Assembly: GCA_944363925.1 (NCBI GenBank)
Contig: CALVVS010000007.1
Span: 1-38,551, forward strand
Direction of reading: 5' to 3'
Length of the DNA: 38,551 bases
DNA from: an uncultured Bacilli bacterium
GTDB lineage: Bacteria; Bacillota_I; Bacilli_A; RF39; UBA660
Part shown: piece after piece, positions 7,744 to 17,080 of the stretch
Numbering within the stretch: the stretch's first letter is position 1
How the letters are laid out: each line of letters begins with the position of its first letter
Position numbers and translations under genes: made by a program
Notes under the pieces: model-generated
What the model was told of the DNA's origin: nothing
The model's database searches: none
The model's input: the letters and a program-made list of their open reading frames with translations, nothing else

Positions 7744-9835
7744 ATATTCCCATAACATTTTCTCCTAAATTAGTTGCACTAGAAACTCTTTTTCCTCCCC
7801 ACTCAGGAAACCAATCATCATTTCCTGGATTACCATATTTATTATAATAATCTCTAGACACTTCAAACTCTATAATATTTTGTCCTTGACTATGCCCCCA
7901 CTCATTACTGTTTTCATTAGGGGTTACTCTTTTCGCATCTGCTATAATACAAGGAATTCTTGTACCATCATCTAGAAAGAAATCAACTTTATCACCAACC
8001 TTACCAAATTTTTCTGTACAAGCAATCAAATATCTTCCTTCATAAACAGCAATTCCATTATCAAATTCCGCCCCTGCAGGTAACCAATAATTATAATAAA
8101 AATTACCTTGATTAGAAGTTGGATCCCAATTCCATTTATTATCACTGTTCAAATAAAACGTTACTGTATATCCACCATTACCAAACTCTTCTGGAATAAG
8201 AATCTCACCAACCTCACAAGCATCACTATAACTTCCACTACTAGAGCTAGAAGAACCTGAGCTACTTCCAAAAGGAACATCAGTCGCATACATAACCTTA
8301 TAAGCTACAACTTGCCAAGACTCGCCACTATAATTTTCGCTTAAAGTAGTTCCATCCCTTGCCGGATCATTAATCACAAGCTGACCATTTTCAACCCCTT
8401 GTACAGCCACCCAATGCTGCCTTCCATTATGATACATTTGTAAAACAACAAATGGTTGATACTGTCCTTCAACAGGTGTTGATAAAACTTCACTCATTTT
8501 ATTAGCAAGTTCACCTTCCGATGAAGACACAAACGTTTGAGTAGCCTGAAACTTAACATTTGGAGCAATAGCTGAAACATTCCAATAAAAATTACCAACA
8601 CTATCATAGACAGCAGCCTCACCTAAAGCACCCGGATTAAATTCAGAATATCCCTCAGGTAAAGAAGAAATCTGTGTGCCAGATCTAGCTATCTGAATTG
8701 CTACAGAAGTTGTCGTACATCCAATCGCACCAAGTGTAGATGAACCAAGACGAACATTTTTCCACCTATCATCCATCTGTTTCCACTCAGCATATGGTCC
8801 AGAAGCTCCATAATAAACGCACTCATCTAAAGCTTCATCATCACCTCTATAATATTTAGCTAAATTAATAATTTGTTTGGCCACAACATCTTTTTTTCTT
8901 TGATACAATTCCTTTCCTTCATCAGTACTTAAATCAGGATTTTTAACATGATTATAAGTACCACCAATAAAACCACGATTACAAATATTATTCATCGTAT
9001 AAAAACGACTAAGTTTACCTGCCATAGCATTAGCTTGCACACCAAAACTACCATTTTCGAACTCAAAACCTGGATTAAAGAAAGATACTGTCATATCAAA
9101 CGTCTGTCCAACTGCGCAAAACACCCCATTCATTACAATAGACATTGCATTTTCAAGTGGAGACTTTTCATCAAACATATTACCTACCATCTTATTACCG
9201 GCTAATGCTTTTTGATAATTTTCATCACTATAATTTCCAGTCCATCCACTTGAATCAAGCATAACAATAGTTGCTGCCATAAGCAAATCTATTGATTGTG
9301 GAGTTTTAATCGTATCAACATCGATAAATTGCCCAGAAGTTCCATCATTTACTCTTGCCACATATTTATCAATCATCTTTTTTAAAACACAGTCAGAATC
9401 CCATTGACCATCCTGATCTTCATCTTCTGGTTCAATAAAACATTCTGCAGCTGCCGATAACATATCACCAATACTGGCAATATTATCCATAATATTTCCA
9501 CCAAGTGCCGAAATTTGTTCAGCTAAACTATCAAGTTCATTTTGATATTCAGTTTCATTAAAATTTTCTTCATAACTTTCATTAACATAATCTGTAAAAG
9601 TACCCCTATGAGCAAGAGTTGCATATAAAGCCTCTTTATCTATTTGTTTAGGAAAAGCTTTTTTAATAGCATCGATTTTATCAAGCAATTGACGTTCTTT
9701 ACGGTTACCAACCGTCTCTTCATCCATATAATCCGCATTTACTCTAACTATATTAACCAAAACTATTAAAAAAATTATAGATAAAAAAGAAAGTATCTTC
9801 ATTTTTTTCTTTAAACTATTTAAAATCTTTTCCAT
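7742..9835 (-). CDS. Secreted C39-like peptidase of the T4SS operon with C-terminal beta-barrel-like domain
   Basis: A 697-aa protein, last in the T4SS operon. A signal or anchor helix (about residues 12-33) is followed by a helical domain with several Cys (36-335). The papain-like C39 domain (about 343-520) has Gln353 in WKQMDDRW, catalytic Cys373 in IGCTTTS, His474 in RQHWVAVQG and Asp490 in INDPA. A Ser/Gly linker (523-537) leads to a C-terminal domain containing EKFGKVGDKVDFFLDDGTRI, which resembles the double-psi or related barrels attached to some phage and conjugation hydrolases; I hold that part loosely. It would act outside the membrane, cleaving peptide bonds in the wall or in a partner protein. 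ATG at 9835 with AGGAGTGAT upstream. It lies 14 bases after the lipoprotein gene. Confidence 0.75.
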   Translation of the reverse strand: MEKILNSLKKKMKILSFLSIIFLIVLVNIVRVNADYMDEETVGNRKERQLLDKIDAIKKAFPKQIDKEALYATLAHRGTFTDYVNESYEENFNETEYQNELDSLAEQISALGGNIMDNIASIGDMLSAAAECFIEPEDEDQDGQWDSDCVLKKMIDKYVARVNDGTSGQFIDVDTIKTPQSIDLLMAATIVMLDSSGWTGNYSDENYQKALAGNKMVGNMFDEKSPLENAMSIVMNGVFCAVGQTFDMTVSFFNPGFEFENGSFGVQANAMAGKLSRFYTMNNICNRGFIGGTYNHVKNPDLSTDEGKELYQRKKDVVAKQIINLAKYYRGDDEALDECVYYGASGPYAEWKQMDDRWKNVRLGSSTLGAIGCTTTSVAIQIARSGTQISSLPEGYSEFNPGALGEAAVYDSVGNFYWNVSAIAPNVKFQATQTFVSSSEGELANKMSEVLSTPVEGQYQPFVVLQMYHNGRQHWVAVQGVENGQLVINDPARDGTTLSENYSGESWQVVAYKVMYATDVPFGSSSGSSSSSSGSYSDACEVGEILIPEEFGNGGYTVTFYLNSDNKWNWDPTSNQGNFYYNYWLPAGAEFDNGIAVYEGRYLIACTEKFGKVGDKVDFFLDDGTRIPCIIADAKRVTPNENSNEWGHSQGQNIIEFEVSRDYYNKYGNPGNDDWFPEWGGKRVSSATNLGENVMGI

Positions 9836-9849
9836 CTAATCACTCCTAA

Positions 9850-10512
9850 TCAAATATCATTATTCTGCCTATTCTTTGATATCAAAAATAAACCTATACC
9901 CAACATAACAATCAATACACCTATTATACCAAATATTAGAAAATAATTTATATCCATAGAATTTTTTTTATTTCTTTTCAAAACTAAATTTACTTCTTTA
10001 TCTTGAACATTGCTCTCATTAACTGTCCATGAATAAGTATTGTCATTTACTTCATCCGCATTATTTTCTAAAACCTCTAACTCACTCACAATAGCAATAT
10101 CAACATGATCAGTTATCAGTCCATTATCAGGATTCAAACATCTAAAACCCTTCCCACTTTCAATTCTAATTTCATCATCACTTTCAGTAATTTTCATATT
10201 AGGATAACAAGTATCAACAAAAGTTGATTTTCTAAAACTGTTAATATCATGAACATAATCATAAACCAAATCATTATAAATACCATTAGTATATATATGA
10301 GAATCATAATATTTAGCCTCATAACGATCATTTGAAATTGGCTGATTTGTTTTAATATAAACCGAAAGATCATCCACTGTCATATCTTGATTTAAAAAAG
10401 AAAAAGTCGCTTTTTCATCAAAAGTCTCATCGGCATTGATTTTTAACTCATAACTAACATCACAGCCAGTCACAAAAAACATTAAACAAAAAATTAAAAT
10501 TAATTTTTTCAT
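9850..10512 (-). CDS. LppM-like lipoprotein with C-terminal TM helix (copy A)
   Basis: A 220-aa protein. A lipoprotein signal peptide ends in the lipobox VTGC (Cys about residue 17), followed by DVSYELKINADETFDE, a start resembling LppM-type domains. A C-terminal helix (about 188-208) and short charged tail make it both lipidated and membrane-spanning. Start at the ATG of MKKLIL, with AAAGGTGG ahead; a GTG three codons earlier lies inside the ribosome site. It lies 11 bases after the C39-NlpC gene and is a clear paralogue of the gene at 11856-12548: the signal peptides are nearly identical, the ectodomain much diverged. Its role in the T4SS is unknown. Confidence 0.72.
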   Translation of the reverse strand: MKKLILIFCLMFFVTGCDVSYELKINADETFDEKATFSFLNQDMTVDDLSVYIKTNQPISNDRYEAKYYDSHIYTNGIYNDLVYDYVHDINSFRKSTFVDTCYPNMKITESDDEIRIESGKGFRCLNPDNGLITDHVDIAIVSELEVLENNADEVNDNTYSWTVNESNVQDKEVNLVLKRNKKNSMDINYFLIFGIIGVLIVMLGIGLFLISKNRQNNDI

Positions 10513-10523
10513 AAACACCACCT

Positions 10524-11825
10524 TTACGATGTTTTTCTAAAGTAATGCGTCCAATTATTATTATTTTCTGACACCCAAATTTCTGTACCAGTCTGATCTC
10601 CAGTCTGGCCACAAAGACCATTTCCTTCTCGGCTTTGAGAAGCTTGAACAACTTGTCCATCGCCTACATACATGCCCGTATGCTCCCATCGCCATAAAAT
10701 ATCACCAGGTTGTAGCTCATCCTCATTATAAGGTCGCATTTCAAAACCTATTCCAGTTAAAATACCCTCCATATAATAAGTCGTAAATGGATAAGTTCCT
10801 CCTAATTGTTCTGCCGTATATCCAGAATTCAAAAGTGCATAATAAACTAAACTTGAACAATCATAATCTGGGCCTGTTCTAGGCGTCTGACAATATCCAT
10901 GACTATCATCATTTGCTATATCTATTGCCCACTGAATATAATCTATATTAGATGTATTTTCACAAACCTTTGCTTTAAAAATTACTCCCCAGCCAAAACC
11001 TTTGGTCATTTCAGCTTCCGTAAATAATCTCTTATAATAATCATGTTTATAATTAGACATATTATCCGATGGATCATTGACTATATATTTATCATCAGAA
11101 GTTATTCCACGCACCACAACAAAATGCCCAGAATTAGTAAAAATACCACTTTCAGGACTATACCAAGCAATTACCGGTTGATCATTTTTTATAGCCGCTT
11201 TCATATCATCCCAATTTGAAGTATAAGTTGGACGTTCTATTCCGAAAGCATCTGAAACACCACCAAAACCATCCCAATAAATATTTCCTATACTATTATA
11301 AGTTTCGTTGACCTCAGGAGGATAAATCGTTTTATCAAGTAAATAACTTGATACCATTGCAAAAGAAGTTACATCACAGCCAGCTGCACGCAAAGTAAAA
11401 TATTCCCCCTTATCATGGTCATAAGTAAGTACATCCGCCCATCTTGAATCACCTTGCAAATAGTGCGGAATCGCTAAACCAAAATTAAGTGGATCATCAA
11501 AAGGGTGTTCAACACTAGTAGGATCCTCATTACAATAACTAGTAGATGAACCACCACTACCACCACCAAGATCAACTCCAAACACAATAAACGGAATAGC
11601 CGTAACCATCGAAAATACTACGATAACAAAAACTATAACAGCCGCTATAATAATTATTGGAAGTGCTAATGTAGACAAAATACTAAGAGCAGCTCCTTTA
11701 ATAAAACCAGTAATCGTACCAGTAACCTCTTCACCTGCACTTTTTTCTACCTGTCTCTTCTTTAAAGCATCTTTACCTTTAGAAACTGCATTTTTTGCTT
11801 TAATCACAAACGTTGGTAATGCCAC
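10524..11825 (-). CDS. Membrane-anchored double hydrolase: C39-like plus NlpC/P60 (copy A)
   Basis: A 433-aa protein with two cysteine hydrolase domains. A basic cytoplasmic N-terminus and one membrane helix (about residues 53-82) precede a Gly/Ser linker. The C39-like domain (about 118-285) has Gln124, Cys150 in AAGCDVTSFA, His234 in SGHFVVVRG and Asp251 in VNDPS. The NlpC/P60 domain (about 294-433) has Cys323 in YDCSSLVYYAL, LQPGDIL and His382 in EHTGMYVGDG. All key residues are present. NlpC/P60 enzymes cut wall peptides, so this is the likely VirB1/CwlT-type wall-opening factor of the T4SS. The start is GTG (11823-11825) after a strong GGAGGTGAT. It is the intact copy of a tandem pair. 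Confidence 0.87.
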   Translation of the reverse strand: MALPTFVIKAKNAVSKGKDALKKRQVEKSAGEEVTGTITGFIKGAALSILSTLALPIIIIAAVIVFVIVVFSMVTAIPFIVFGVDLGGGSGGSSTSYCNEDPTSVEHPFDDPLNFGLAIPHYLQGDSRWADVLTYDHDKGEYFTLRAAGCDVTSFAMVSSYLLDKTIYPPEVNETYNSIGNIYWDGFGGVSDAFGIERPTYTSNWDDMKAAIKNDQPVIAWYSPESGIFTNSGHFVVVRGITSDDKYIVNDPSDNMSNYKHDYYKRLFTEAEMTKGFGWGVIFKAKVCENTSNIDYIQWAIDIANDDSHGYCQTPRTGPDYDCSSLVYYALLNSGYTAEQLGGTYPFTTYYMEGILTGIGFEMRPYNEDELQPGDILWRWEHTGMYVGDGQVVQASQSREGNGLCGQTGDQTGTEIWVSENNNNWTHYFRKTS

Positions 11826-11855
11826 ATTATCACCTCCTAATTACTATAAAACAAG

Positions 11856-12548
11856 CTAAAAATCATTATTCTTTCGAAGTTTATGTCTAACAAACAAATA
11901 AATCAAAATAGAAGCTATAACAATAATAATAACAATAATACCTGTCATCGATGAAGCGCTTGCTTGCTCATCATCTTGCAAAACAATATCACTTAAACTA
12001 AAATTACCATTCTTTTCCAAAATAAGACTAACATTTTTAGCTAAATAATTATTCTCATTAATAATCCAAGTATATGTATCGCCATTAACTGTATCCGCAT
12101 TGTTTGAAATAACCTTTAATTTAGTTGTAACATTTATTTTTAAACTATCAGCCCTAAGTCCATCATCACCAATAAAACAAGCAAAATCTTCTCCACTATC
12201 TATAACAATCCTATCATCACTTTCCGTAACACTCATATTATGATAGCAATTATTAATAAAATAACTGTTTTTTAAACTATAAAAATCATGCTTATAACTA
12301 TATATCAAATCATAGCTATTCACATTCTCCACAATCTTTGAATTATAAAACTTTTTATCTTTTTCCGTTGGATAAACCGGGATCTTATTATCAGGATAAA
12401 ATGAAATATCATCATAACTTGTATTACTCTTAGAAAATGACAAAACAATATTTTCATCAAAAGTATCCTCGTCAATAGTAATATTATAATTAACATCACA
12501 GCCAGTAACCAAAAACATTAAACAAAAAATTAAAATTAATTTTTTCAT
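11856..12548 (-). CDS. LppM-like lipoprotein with C-terminal TM helix (copy B)
   Basis: A 230-aa paralogue of the lipoprotein at 9850-10512. The signal peptide with lipobox VTGC is nearly identical to copy A. It is followed by DVNYNITIDEDTFDENIV and an ectodomain sharing only scattered patches (SVTESDDRIVIDSGEDF corresponds to KITESDDEIRIESGKGF). A C-terminal membrane helix (about 201-221) precedes a basic tail. ATG of MKKLIL at 12548, with AAAGGATGG upstream; the ATG three codons before it lies inside that site. It lies 12 bases after the broken peptidase copy. The divergence from copy A suggests the two do different jobs or are under diversifying pressure. Confidence 0.7.
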   Translation of the reverse strand: MKKLILIFCLMFLVTGCDVNYNITIDEDTFDENIVLSFSKSNTSYDDISFYPDNKIPVYPTEKDKKFYNSKIVENVNSYDLIYSYKHDFYSLKNSYFINNCYHNMSVTESDDRIVIDSGEDFACFIGDDGLRADSLKINVTTKLKVISNNADTVNGDTYTWIINENNYLAKNVSLILEKNGNFSLSDIVLQDDEQASASSMTGIIVIIIVIASILIYLFVRHKLRKNNDF

Positions 12549-12560
12549 AAACACCATCCT

Positions 12561-13871
12561 TTAAGATGTTTTCCTATAATATGAAACCCAATCACCACTA
12601 TCTTCTGTCACCCAAATCTCTGTACCAGTCTGATCTCCAGTTCGACCACAAATTCCATTTCCTTCACGGCTACCAGAAGCTTGCACTACCTGGCCATCAC
12701 CAACATATATTCCCGTATGTTGCCTCCTATAATTATGTATAAATAAAATATCACCAGGCTCTAATTCACTTGGATTATAATCATGTCGCTCAAAACCTAT
12801 TCCAGTTAAAATTCTATCCATCGTTCCAGTTGCAAATGGATAAGTTCCTCCTAACTGTTCAGCTGTATATCCCGAATTTAAAAGTGCATAATAAACTAAA
12901 CTAGAACAATCATAATCCGGACCAGTCCTCGCACATTGACTATACCCATGACTATCATCGTTTGCTATATCTATTGCCCACTGCAAATAATCTATATTAG
13001 ATGTATTCTCACAAATTTTAGCTTTAAAAATTACTTCCCAGCCAAAACCTTTGGTCATTTCGGCTTCCGTAAATAATCGCTTATAATAATCATGTTTATA
13101 CTCAACCATATTATCAGTCGGATCATTGACTATATATTTATCATCAGAAGTTATACCACGCACCACAATAAAATGCCCAGCTTTAGTAAAAATTCCACTA
13201 GCCGCACTATACCAAGCAATCACTGGTTGATCATTTTTTATAGCTTCTTTCATATCAGCCCAATTACTTGTAAATGTAGGTCGCTCTATACCATAAATTT
13301 CTGAAATACGTCCAAAATTATCATTCCAAGTACGCCAACTAGTATCTAAATGTGTTATTATTTCCGATTGTCCTATCAAGTAAATAACTAACCACCATCG
13401 CAAAAGAAGTAGAATCACACCCTCCAGCCGCCAACGTTATATAACGATTCCATCCAGCATCATTATTATAATAAGTCAAATTCCCCATCTTGAGTCACCT
13501 TGTAAATAATGCGGAATAGCTAAACCAAAATTAAGTGGATCATCAAAAGGGTGTTCAACACTAGTAGGATCCTCATTACAATAACTAGTAGATGAACCAC
13601 CACTACCGCCACCAAGATCAACTCCAAACACCACAAAAGGAATAGCCGTAACCATTGCAAATACTACAATAACAAAAATTATAACAGCCGCTATAATAAT
13701 TATCGGAAATGCTAATGTAGACAAAACACTAATAGCAGCTCCTTTAATAAAACCAGTAATTGTGCCTGTAACCTCTTCGCCCGCACTTTTCTCTGCCTAA
13801 CCATTTTTTAAAGCATTCTTACCTTTAGAAACCGCATTTTTTGCTTTAATCACAAATGTTGGTAATGCCAC
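12561..13871 (-). pseudogene. Broken copy B of the C39-NlpC/P60 hydrolase gene
   Basis: This 1311-base region aligns end to end with the intact gene at 10524-11825 (1302 bases), including the GTG start (13869-13871) and the GGAGGTGAT ribosome site. It carries three lesions. An in-frame TAG lies at 13797-13799, at codon 25 of the gene, where copy A reads RQVEKSAG. A frameshift near 13480 comes after GDSRWG. A compensating frameshift near 13380-13400 restores the frame before ISEIYGIERP. Between the shifts the displaced frame still encodes the C39 motif (GCDSTSFAMVVSYLLD). The NlpC half is intact, with YDCSSLVYYAL and HTGIYVGDG. An internal restart could still give a truncated NlpC protein, but without a signal sequence. 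Assembly errors cannot be excluded, though three independent ones are unlikely. Confidence 0.82.
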
Positions 13872-13889
13872 ATTATCACCTCCTAATTA

Positions 13890-15674
13890 CTATAGTCCGC
13901 CACCTGAACCAAATGAATCTAATTCCTGCTGCGTTACCACAACATTAATCTTCATTCGTTTACTACCACATACAAACAAAGCTTCACCTTGATTGTATCC
14001 TTTAATACTTTCCTTCTCACTATCATTCAAATCTATCAATTTTGATAAATCCTCAACTGCCTGTTTCTTTAATCCCATTATCAAATAATAAGAAGCATTA
14101 TCAAATATTGCTTTACCTTGTGTAATAACTGCTGGATCACTAAAATCAGTTGGTTGCTGAGTAATAATAATCGTTCCTGTATTATACTTACGGGCACGCC
14201 TTTGAACCTGCGCCAAGAAATCCGCACCAAGTGTATTATTTCCAGACAAAAGCACATGTGCCTCATCAACCGTAAGTACCGTATTAATGCTCGCATCCAA
14301 AGTTAAACTCCATGCGTATTTAAGAACGTTAAAGAAAAGCGCATTCCTAATATTCTCATCAGAATTCATTAACTCTCTAATATTAAATACAATAAAATTA
14401 CTCTTTGGACTAATTGTTGTTTGACCATCAAAATAAAATCTAAGCTCTCTAATTAATGGACGTAACTTAAGCTCTAATTGCTCTAGAATATCTCTTTCTT
14501 TATTCTGCTCAGGCATTGCTGTAATCTTTCCTCTAACCGTCGCATATACATCCCTAAAAGTTGGATAATCTTTAGATGTAAATTTTCCAAAATCAGAATT
14601 AAAATCAATTCCAAAACGCTTATAAGTCTCTTGAACCATTTCACTAAAAATATTTAAAACATCTTCCGTAATAGATGGGTCATAATACTTCATAAATGCC
14701 TTTACCGTCTGTAAAGATCTCGTAAGTACCGCATACCCCATACCTTGCCTTATTTCATCCTCATCCGCATCGACAATAACTTCAAGTGGATTTATCATAC
14801 CAAACTCTCCACCTTTACCTAAATCGATAAAGTCGCCACCATAAAGTCTTGTCATATCTTCAAGTTCACCTTCAGGATCAATCAAAACCATCTTATAATC
14901 ATTTCTAATATGGCTTCTTAAAAGTAATTTAGCCGCTGTTGACTTACCACTACCAGAAGTACCTAAAATAATCATATTCGCATTATTTCGGTTATGCTCT
15001 TTTTGAATCTGATATAAAAATTGATTAAATAAAACTACACCCCCAGAAAAATCAACCCCAAGTAAAGTTGAAAGTCCAGGATCCTTAATACTATCAAAAA
15101 TATATGGATACATAGCTGCTAAAGTTGGAGACGGAATTGGTGTTCCAATTCTCTCTTCAATATCTTGCTTTGGAAAAATAGGCAACATACTCTTAAGAAC
15201 TTTTTCCTGTTCAAAACGAAGCGGTATAGCCCTCATATCCATAGCTTCCAAATAACTCCGAAGTTGTAACTTCTTAGAAGTTAATTCTTCATTAGAATCC
15301 GCTGTAATCATTAAATGTAATTGAAAATCATATATCTTAGCTTGACTAGCCGCAAGTTGCTTAATAAACTCCTCTAAAGACTCATAATCTTGTCTAAGTT
15401 TTTCTTGAATAGTCAAATCATGTTCCTCTTGATAACGAACTTTCAAATCTGCAATTTCCTTATTAATCATCTTATTAATAACGCCAAAAGGAAGTGGAAT
15501 ATGTTTTATAACCATTTTAATTCCAGCTATACTAGTCAAATTAGCTAAAAAACCAGGATAAATCATTTTTGGATAACTAATAACTGTTAGTATTGTTGAA
15601 TACTTATCACTAGCTACAAAACTACTAGGCTTAAACTCTAAACCCTTAGGCGCAATCTGTGTTCTAATATCCAT
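13890..15674 (-). CDS. virB4: VirB4-like T4SS ATPase, C-terminal ATPase part of a split VirB4
   Basis: A 594-aa protein with the VirB4/TraE ATPase core. After a helical lead (about residues 75-150, LRSYLEAMDMRAIPL) comes Walker A GTSGSGKS (238-245), then VLIDPEGELEDMTRLYGGDFI, and Walker B LTVDEAHVLL (about 463-472), followed by QVQRRARKYNTGTIIITQQ, a signature of the family. It would power pilus or channel assembly at the membrane. It begins at the ATG in a TAATG overlap with the preceding gene, which supplies the missing N-terminal region, so translation is probably coupled. The C-terminus ends in SGGGL. The broken hydrolase copy follows by 18 bases. Confidence 0.93.
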   Translation of the reverse strand: MDIRTQIAPKGLEFKPSSFVASDKYSTILTVISYPKMIYPGFLANLTSIAGIKMVIKHIPLPFGVINKMINKEIADLKVRYQEEHDLTIQEKLRQDYESLEEFIKQLAASQAKIYDFQLHLMITADSNEELTSKKLQLRSYLEAMDMRAIPLRFEQEKVLKSMLPIFPKQDIEERIGTPIPSPTLAAMYPYIFDSIKDPGLSTLLGVDFSGGVVLFNQFLYQIQKEHNRNNANMIILGTSGSGKSTAAKLLLRSHIRNDYKMVLIDPEGELEDMTRLYGGDFIDLGKGGEFGMINPLEVIVDADEDEIRQGMGYAVLTRSLQTVKAFMKYYDPSITEDVLNIFSEMVQETYKRFGIDFNSDFGKFTSKDYPTFRDVYATVRGKITAMPEQNKERDILEQLELKLRPLIRELRFYFDGQTTISPKSNFIVFNIRELMNSDENIRNALFFNVLKYAWSLTLDASINTVLTVDEAHVLLSGNNTLGADFLAQVQRRARKYNTGTIIITQQPTDFSDPAVITQGKAIFDNASYYLIMGLKKQAVEDLSKLIDLNDSEKESIKGYNQGEALFVCGSKRMKINVVVTQQELDSFGSGGGL

Positions 15675-16219
15675 TAACTCATCACCGTCCCAAACGTCGT
15701 AGTCATACCACCATTTAAGAAATTATCCAAAATAACTCTTAAATCATCATTAGATGTCTGTGCTGCATTAAGCCCCGCATTCGCAAAAGCTTGAATCAAG
15801 TTCCTAATTTTTTTCTGAATTTTATCCATATCCTTCTCTTTAAAAAGTAAATAAAATTCCGTATCAACAACATTATTAGTCGTAAACATATTAGCCTTAT
15901 TAATATCATCCATAATAAGCTTTCTCTTAACTGGATTAGTTTGCTGATTATAAAGAAGTTGCAATCTAGATAAATAAGAAGTAATATCAACAGGCCTATC
16001 AGCCGCAATAATCCAAAATTCATAATCAATTAAATTGTAAACATTTCTCAAATTAGTAATAATCATATTCTGTAATTCTGGCTCCAAAAGTGTAATATTT
16101 CTAGGAAATATCTTCACTCCCGTAACCTTTTCATTATTATCACAAATAATAACCCCATTTGTAATTGATCTTATTGGTACAAAATCATTTGTGTATTTGC
16201 TTCGACTCGCCGTACTCAT
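15674..16219 (-). CDS. VirB4 N-terminal domain as a separate protein
   Basis: A 181-aa soluble alpha/beta protein beginning with a segment (YTNDFVPIRSITNGVIICDN) like the start of Gram-positive VirB4/TraE ATPases. LIDYEFWIIAADRPVDITSYLSRLQ and TEFYLLFKEKDMDKIQKKIRNLIQAF fit the N-terminal CagE/TrbE domain. Normal VirB4 proteins of 650-850 residues carry this region in one chain. Here it stops at TAA, sharing one base with the ATG of the ATPase part. Its own ATG lies inside the VirB3-like gene (35-base overlap). The two products probably bind each other to rebuild a full VirB4. The lesion-free junction and overlap suggest a stable split rather than a frameshift. Confidence 0.72.
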   Translation of the reverse strand: MSTASRSKYTNDFVPIRSITNGVIICDNNEKVTGVKIFPRNITLLEPELQNMIITNLRNVYNLIDYEFWIIAADRPVDITSYLSRLQLLYNQQTNPVKRKLIMDDINKANMFTTNNVVDTEFYLLFKEKDMDKIQKKIRNLIQAFANAGLNAAQTSNDDLRVILDNFLNGGMTTTFGTVMS

Positions 16220-16511
16220 CGTTTACACACCAACCTTTCCATATAAATCTTTGTCTAGTCGTATAAAACCTATATAACTCTTGAATAATAACCCTAATAT
16301 TATGATAATTAGGTACTGGTAAAACCAGAAATCCACATATAACTGCTGGAAGTAAATCCAGTATAGCTGTGAATAATGATGTTGGCGCTATTATAAGTAA
16401 TAATAATATTGTAAACACAAGTCCAACAGCAAATAAAATCAAATCAAATGTTGTAAAAGCCCCAAAAATAAGCATAGACTTTTTTGAGTTTGCCGGAATT
16501 AAATACCTCAT
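16185..16511 (-). CDS. VirB3/PrgI-like small membrane protein
   Basis: A 108-aa protein with two adjacent hydrophobic segments (about residues 15-40 and 43-64) and a cytoplasmic tail containing LVLPVPNYHNIRVIIQELYRFYTTRQRFIWKG, in order. A two-helix protein directly upstream of virB4, with the segment VPNYHN and a basic aromatic tail, fits the VirB3/PrgI family that docks VirB4 to the membrane. I start at the ATG at 16511 (AAGGGGTG seven bases upstream) rather than the TTG one codon before. Its 3' end overlaps the VirB4 N-domain gene by 35 bases. Confidence 0.78.
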   Translation of the reverse strand: MRYLIPANSKKSMLIFGAFTTFDLILFAVGLVFTILLLLIIAPTSLFTAILDLLPAVICGFLVLPVPNYHNIRVIIQELYRFYTTRQRFIWKGWCVNDEYGESKQIHK

Positions 16512-16523
16512 CAAATCACCCCT

Positions 16524-17060
16524 TTACTTTCTAAAATGTTTTCTAACCTGATAATCTCTAACTATTTTATCAGCTTTAACACTATCTAAATATTCTGAGC
16601 TGTTAGTTATCTGAACAATCGTTAGTTCTGCAAGTTCTGCCGAACTAACAATTTGTCTCCATAAATCAAATTCCATTTGTTCAATATTTGGTAATCTAAC
16701 ATTTTCTCTTTTTATTCTTTTCAAACTATCACGTGAAATTCCATAAATAGTATTTTCACCTTGCGAATCAATAAAAGTAGAAATAATTTTCAAATATAAA
16801 TTTTGTAATTGTTCACAAAGTTCAGTATATTTATCATCACTAATCTGACCATTGGCAAATAAATAATCTACTTGTTTCCTTTTACCAGAAAGTAAAATCC
16901 AATCTCCGCTGTTCCCCTCGTTCAAATCTTTAATAGCTTGATTTTCCATATTATTTTTTAAATTAATAATATTTTTGTAAACTGAAATCTTATTATTAAT
17001 TATTTCACTTTTCATCGGTGCCCCAATTTTATTTCTAAAAATAGAATCGAAAATTCCCAT
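16524..17060 (-). CDS. Soluble protein of unknown function in the T4SS core
   Basis: A 178-aa protein with no signal peptide or membrane segment, mostly helical and charged. Visible parts are an N-terminal MGIFDSIFRNKIG, a helix with YKNIINLKNNMENQAIKDL, DWILLSGKRKQVDYLFANGQI, and a basic C-terminus VRKHFRK. I do not recognise the family. It lies between VirB6 (20-base gap) and VirB3 (12-base gap), exactly where other Gram-positive systems carry small accessory or VirB8-like genes, but the lack of a membrane helix argues against VirB8. A cytoplasmic factor working with VirB3/VirB4 is plausible inference. ATG at 17060 with AAAGGTTG ahead. Confidence 0.6.
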   Translation of the reverse strand: MGIFDSIFRNKIGAPMKSEIINNKISVYKNIINLKNNMENQAIKDLNEGNSGDWILLSGKRKQVDYLFANGQISDDKYTELCEQLQNLYLKIISTFIDSQGENTIYGISRDSLKRIKRENVRLPNIEQMEFDLWRQIVSSAELAELTIVQITNSSEYLDSVKADKIVRDYQVRKHFRK

Positions 17061-17080
17061 ATTATTTCAACCTTTCAAGC

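Larger units (their letters stand above)
9850..13889 (-). repeat. Tandem duplication of a hydrolase-lipoprotein gene pair
   Basis: Unit A (9850 to about 11855) and unit B (about 11856 to 13889) have the same order: leader with GGAGGTGATAAT, C39-NlpC gene, 11-12 base gap, LppM-like lipoprotein. Leaders and the first 120 codons of the hydrolases are nearly identical in DNA, as are the lipoprotein signal-peptide regions, while the C39 middle and the lipoprotein ectodomains have diverged. Confidence 0.85.

Noticed and set aside
8948-9205. Plus-strand open frame of 85 codons inside the 697-aa peptidase gene
   Set aside because: It is antisense to a well-supported gene, lacks a ribosome site and has no recognisable domain. 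The same reasoning removes the other plus-strand frames within minus-strand genes (for example near 13092, 17811 and 20584).
16524-17060. VirB8/TcpC assignment for the 178-aa protein
   Set aside because: VirB8-type proteins need a membrane helix followed by an NTF2-like domain; no hydrophobic segment is present.
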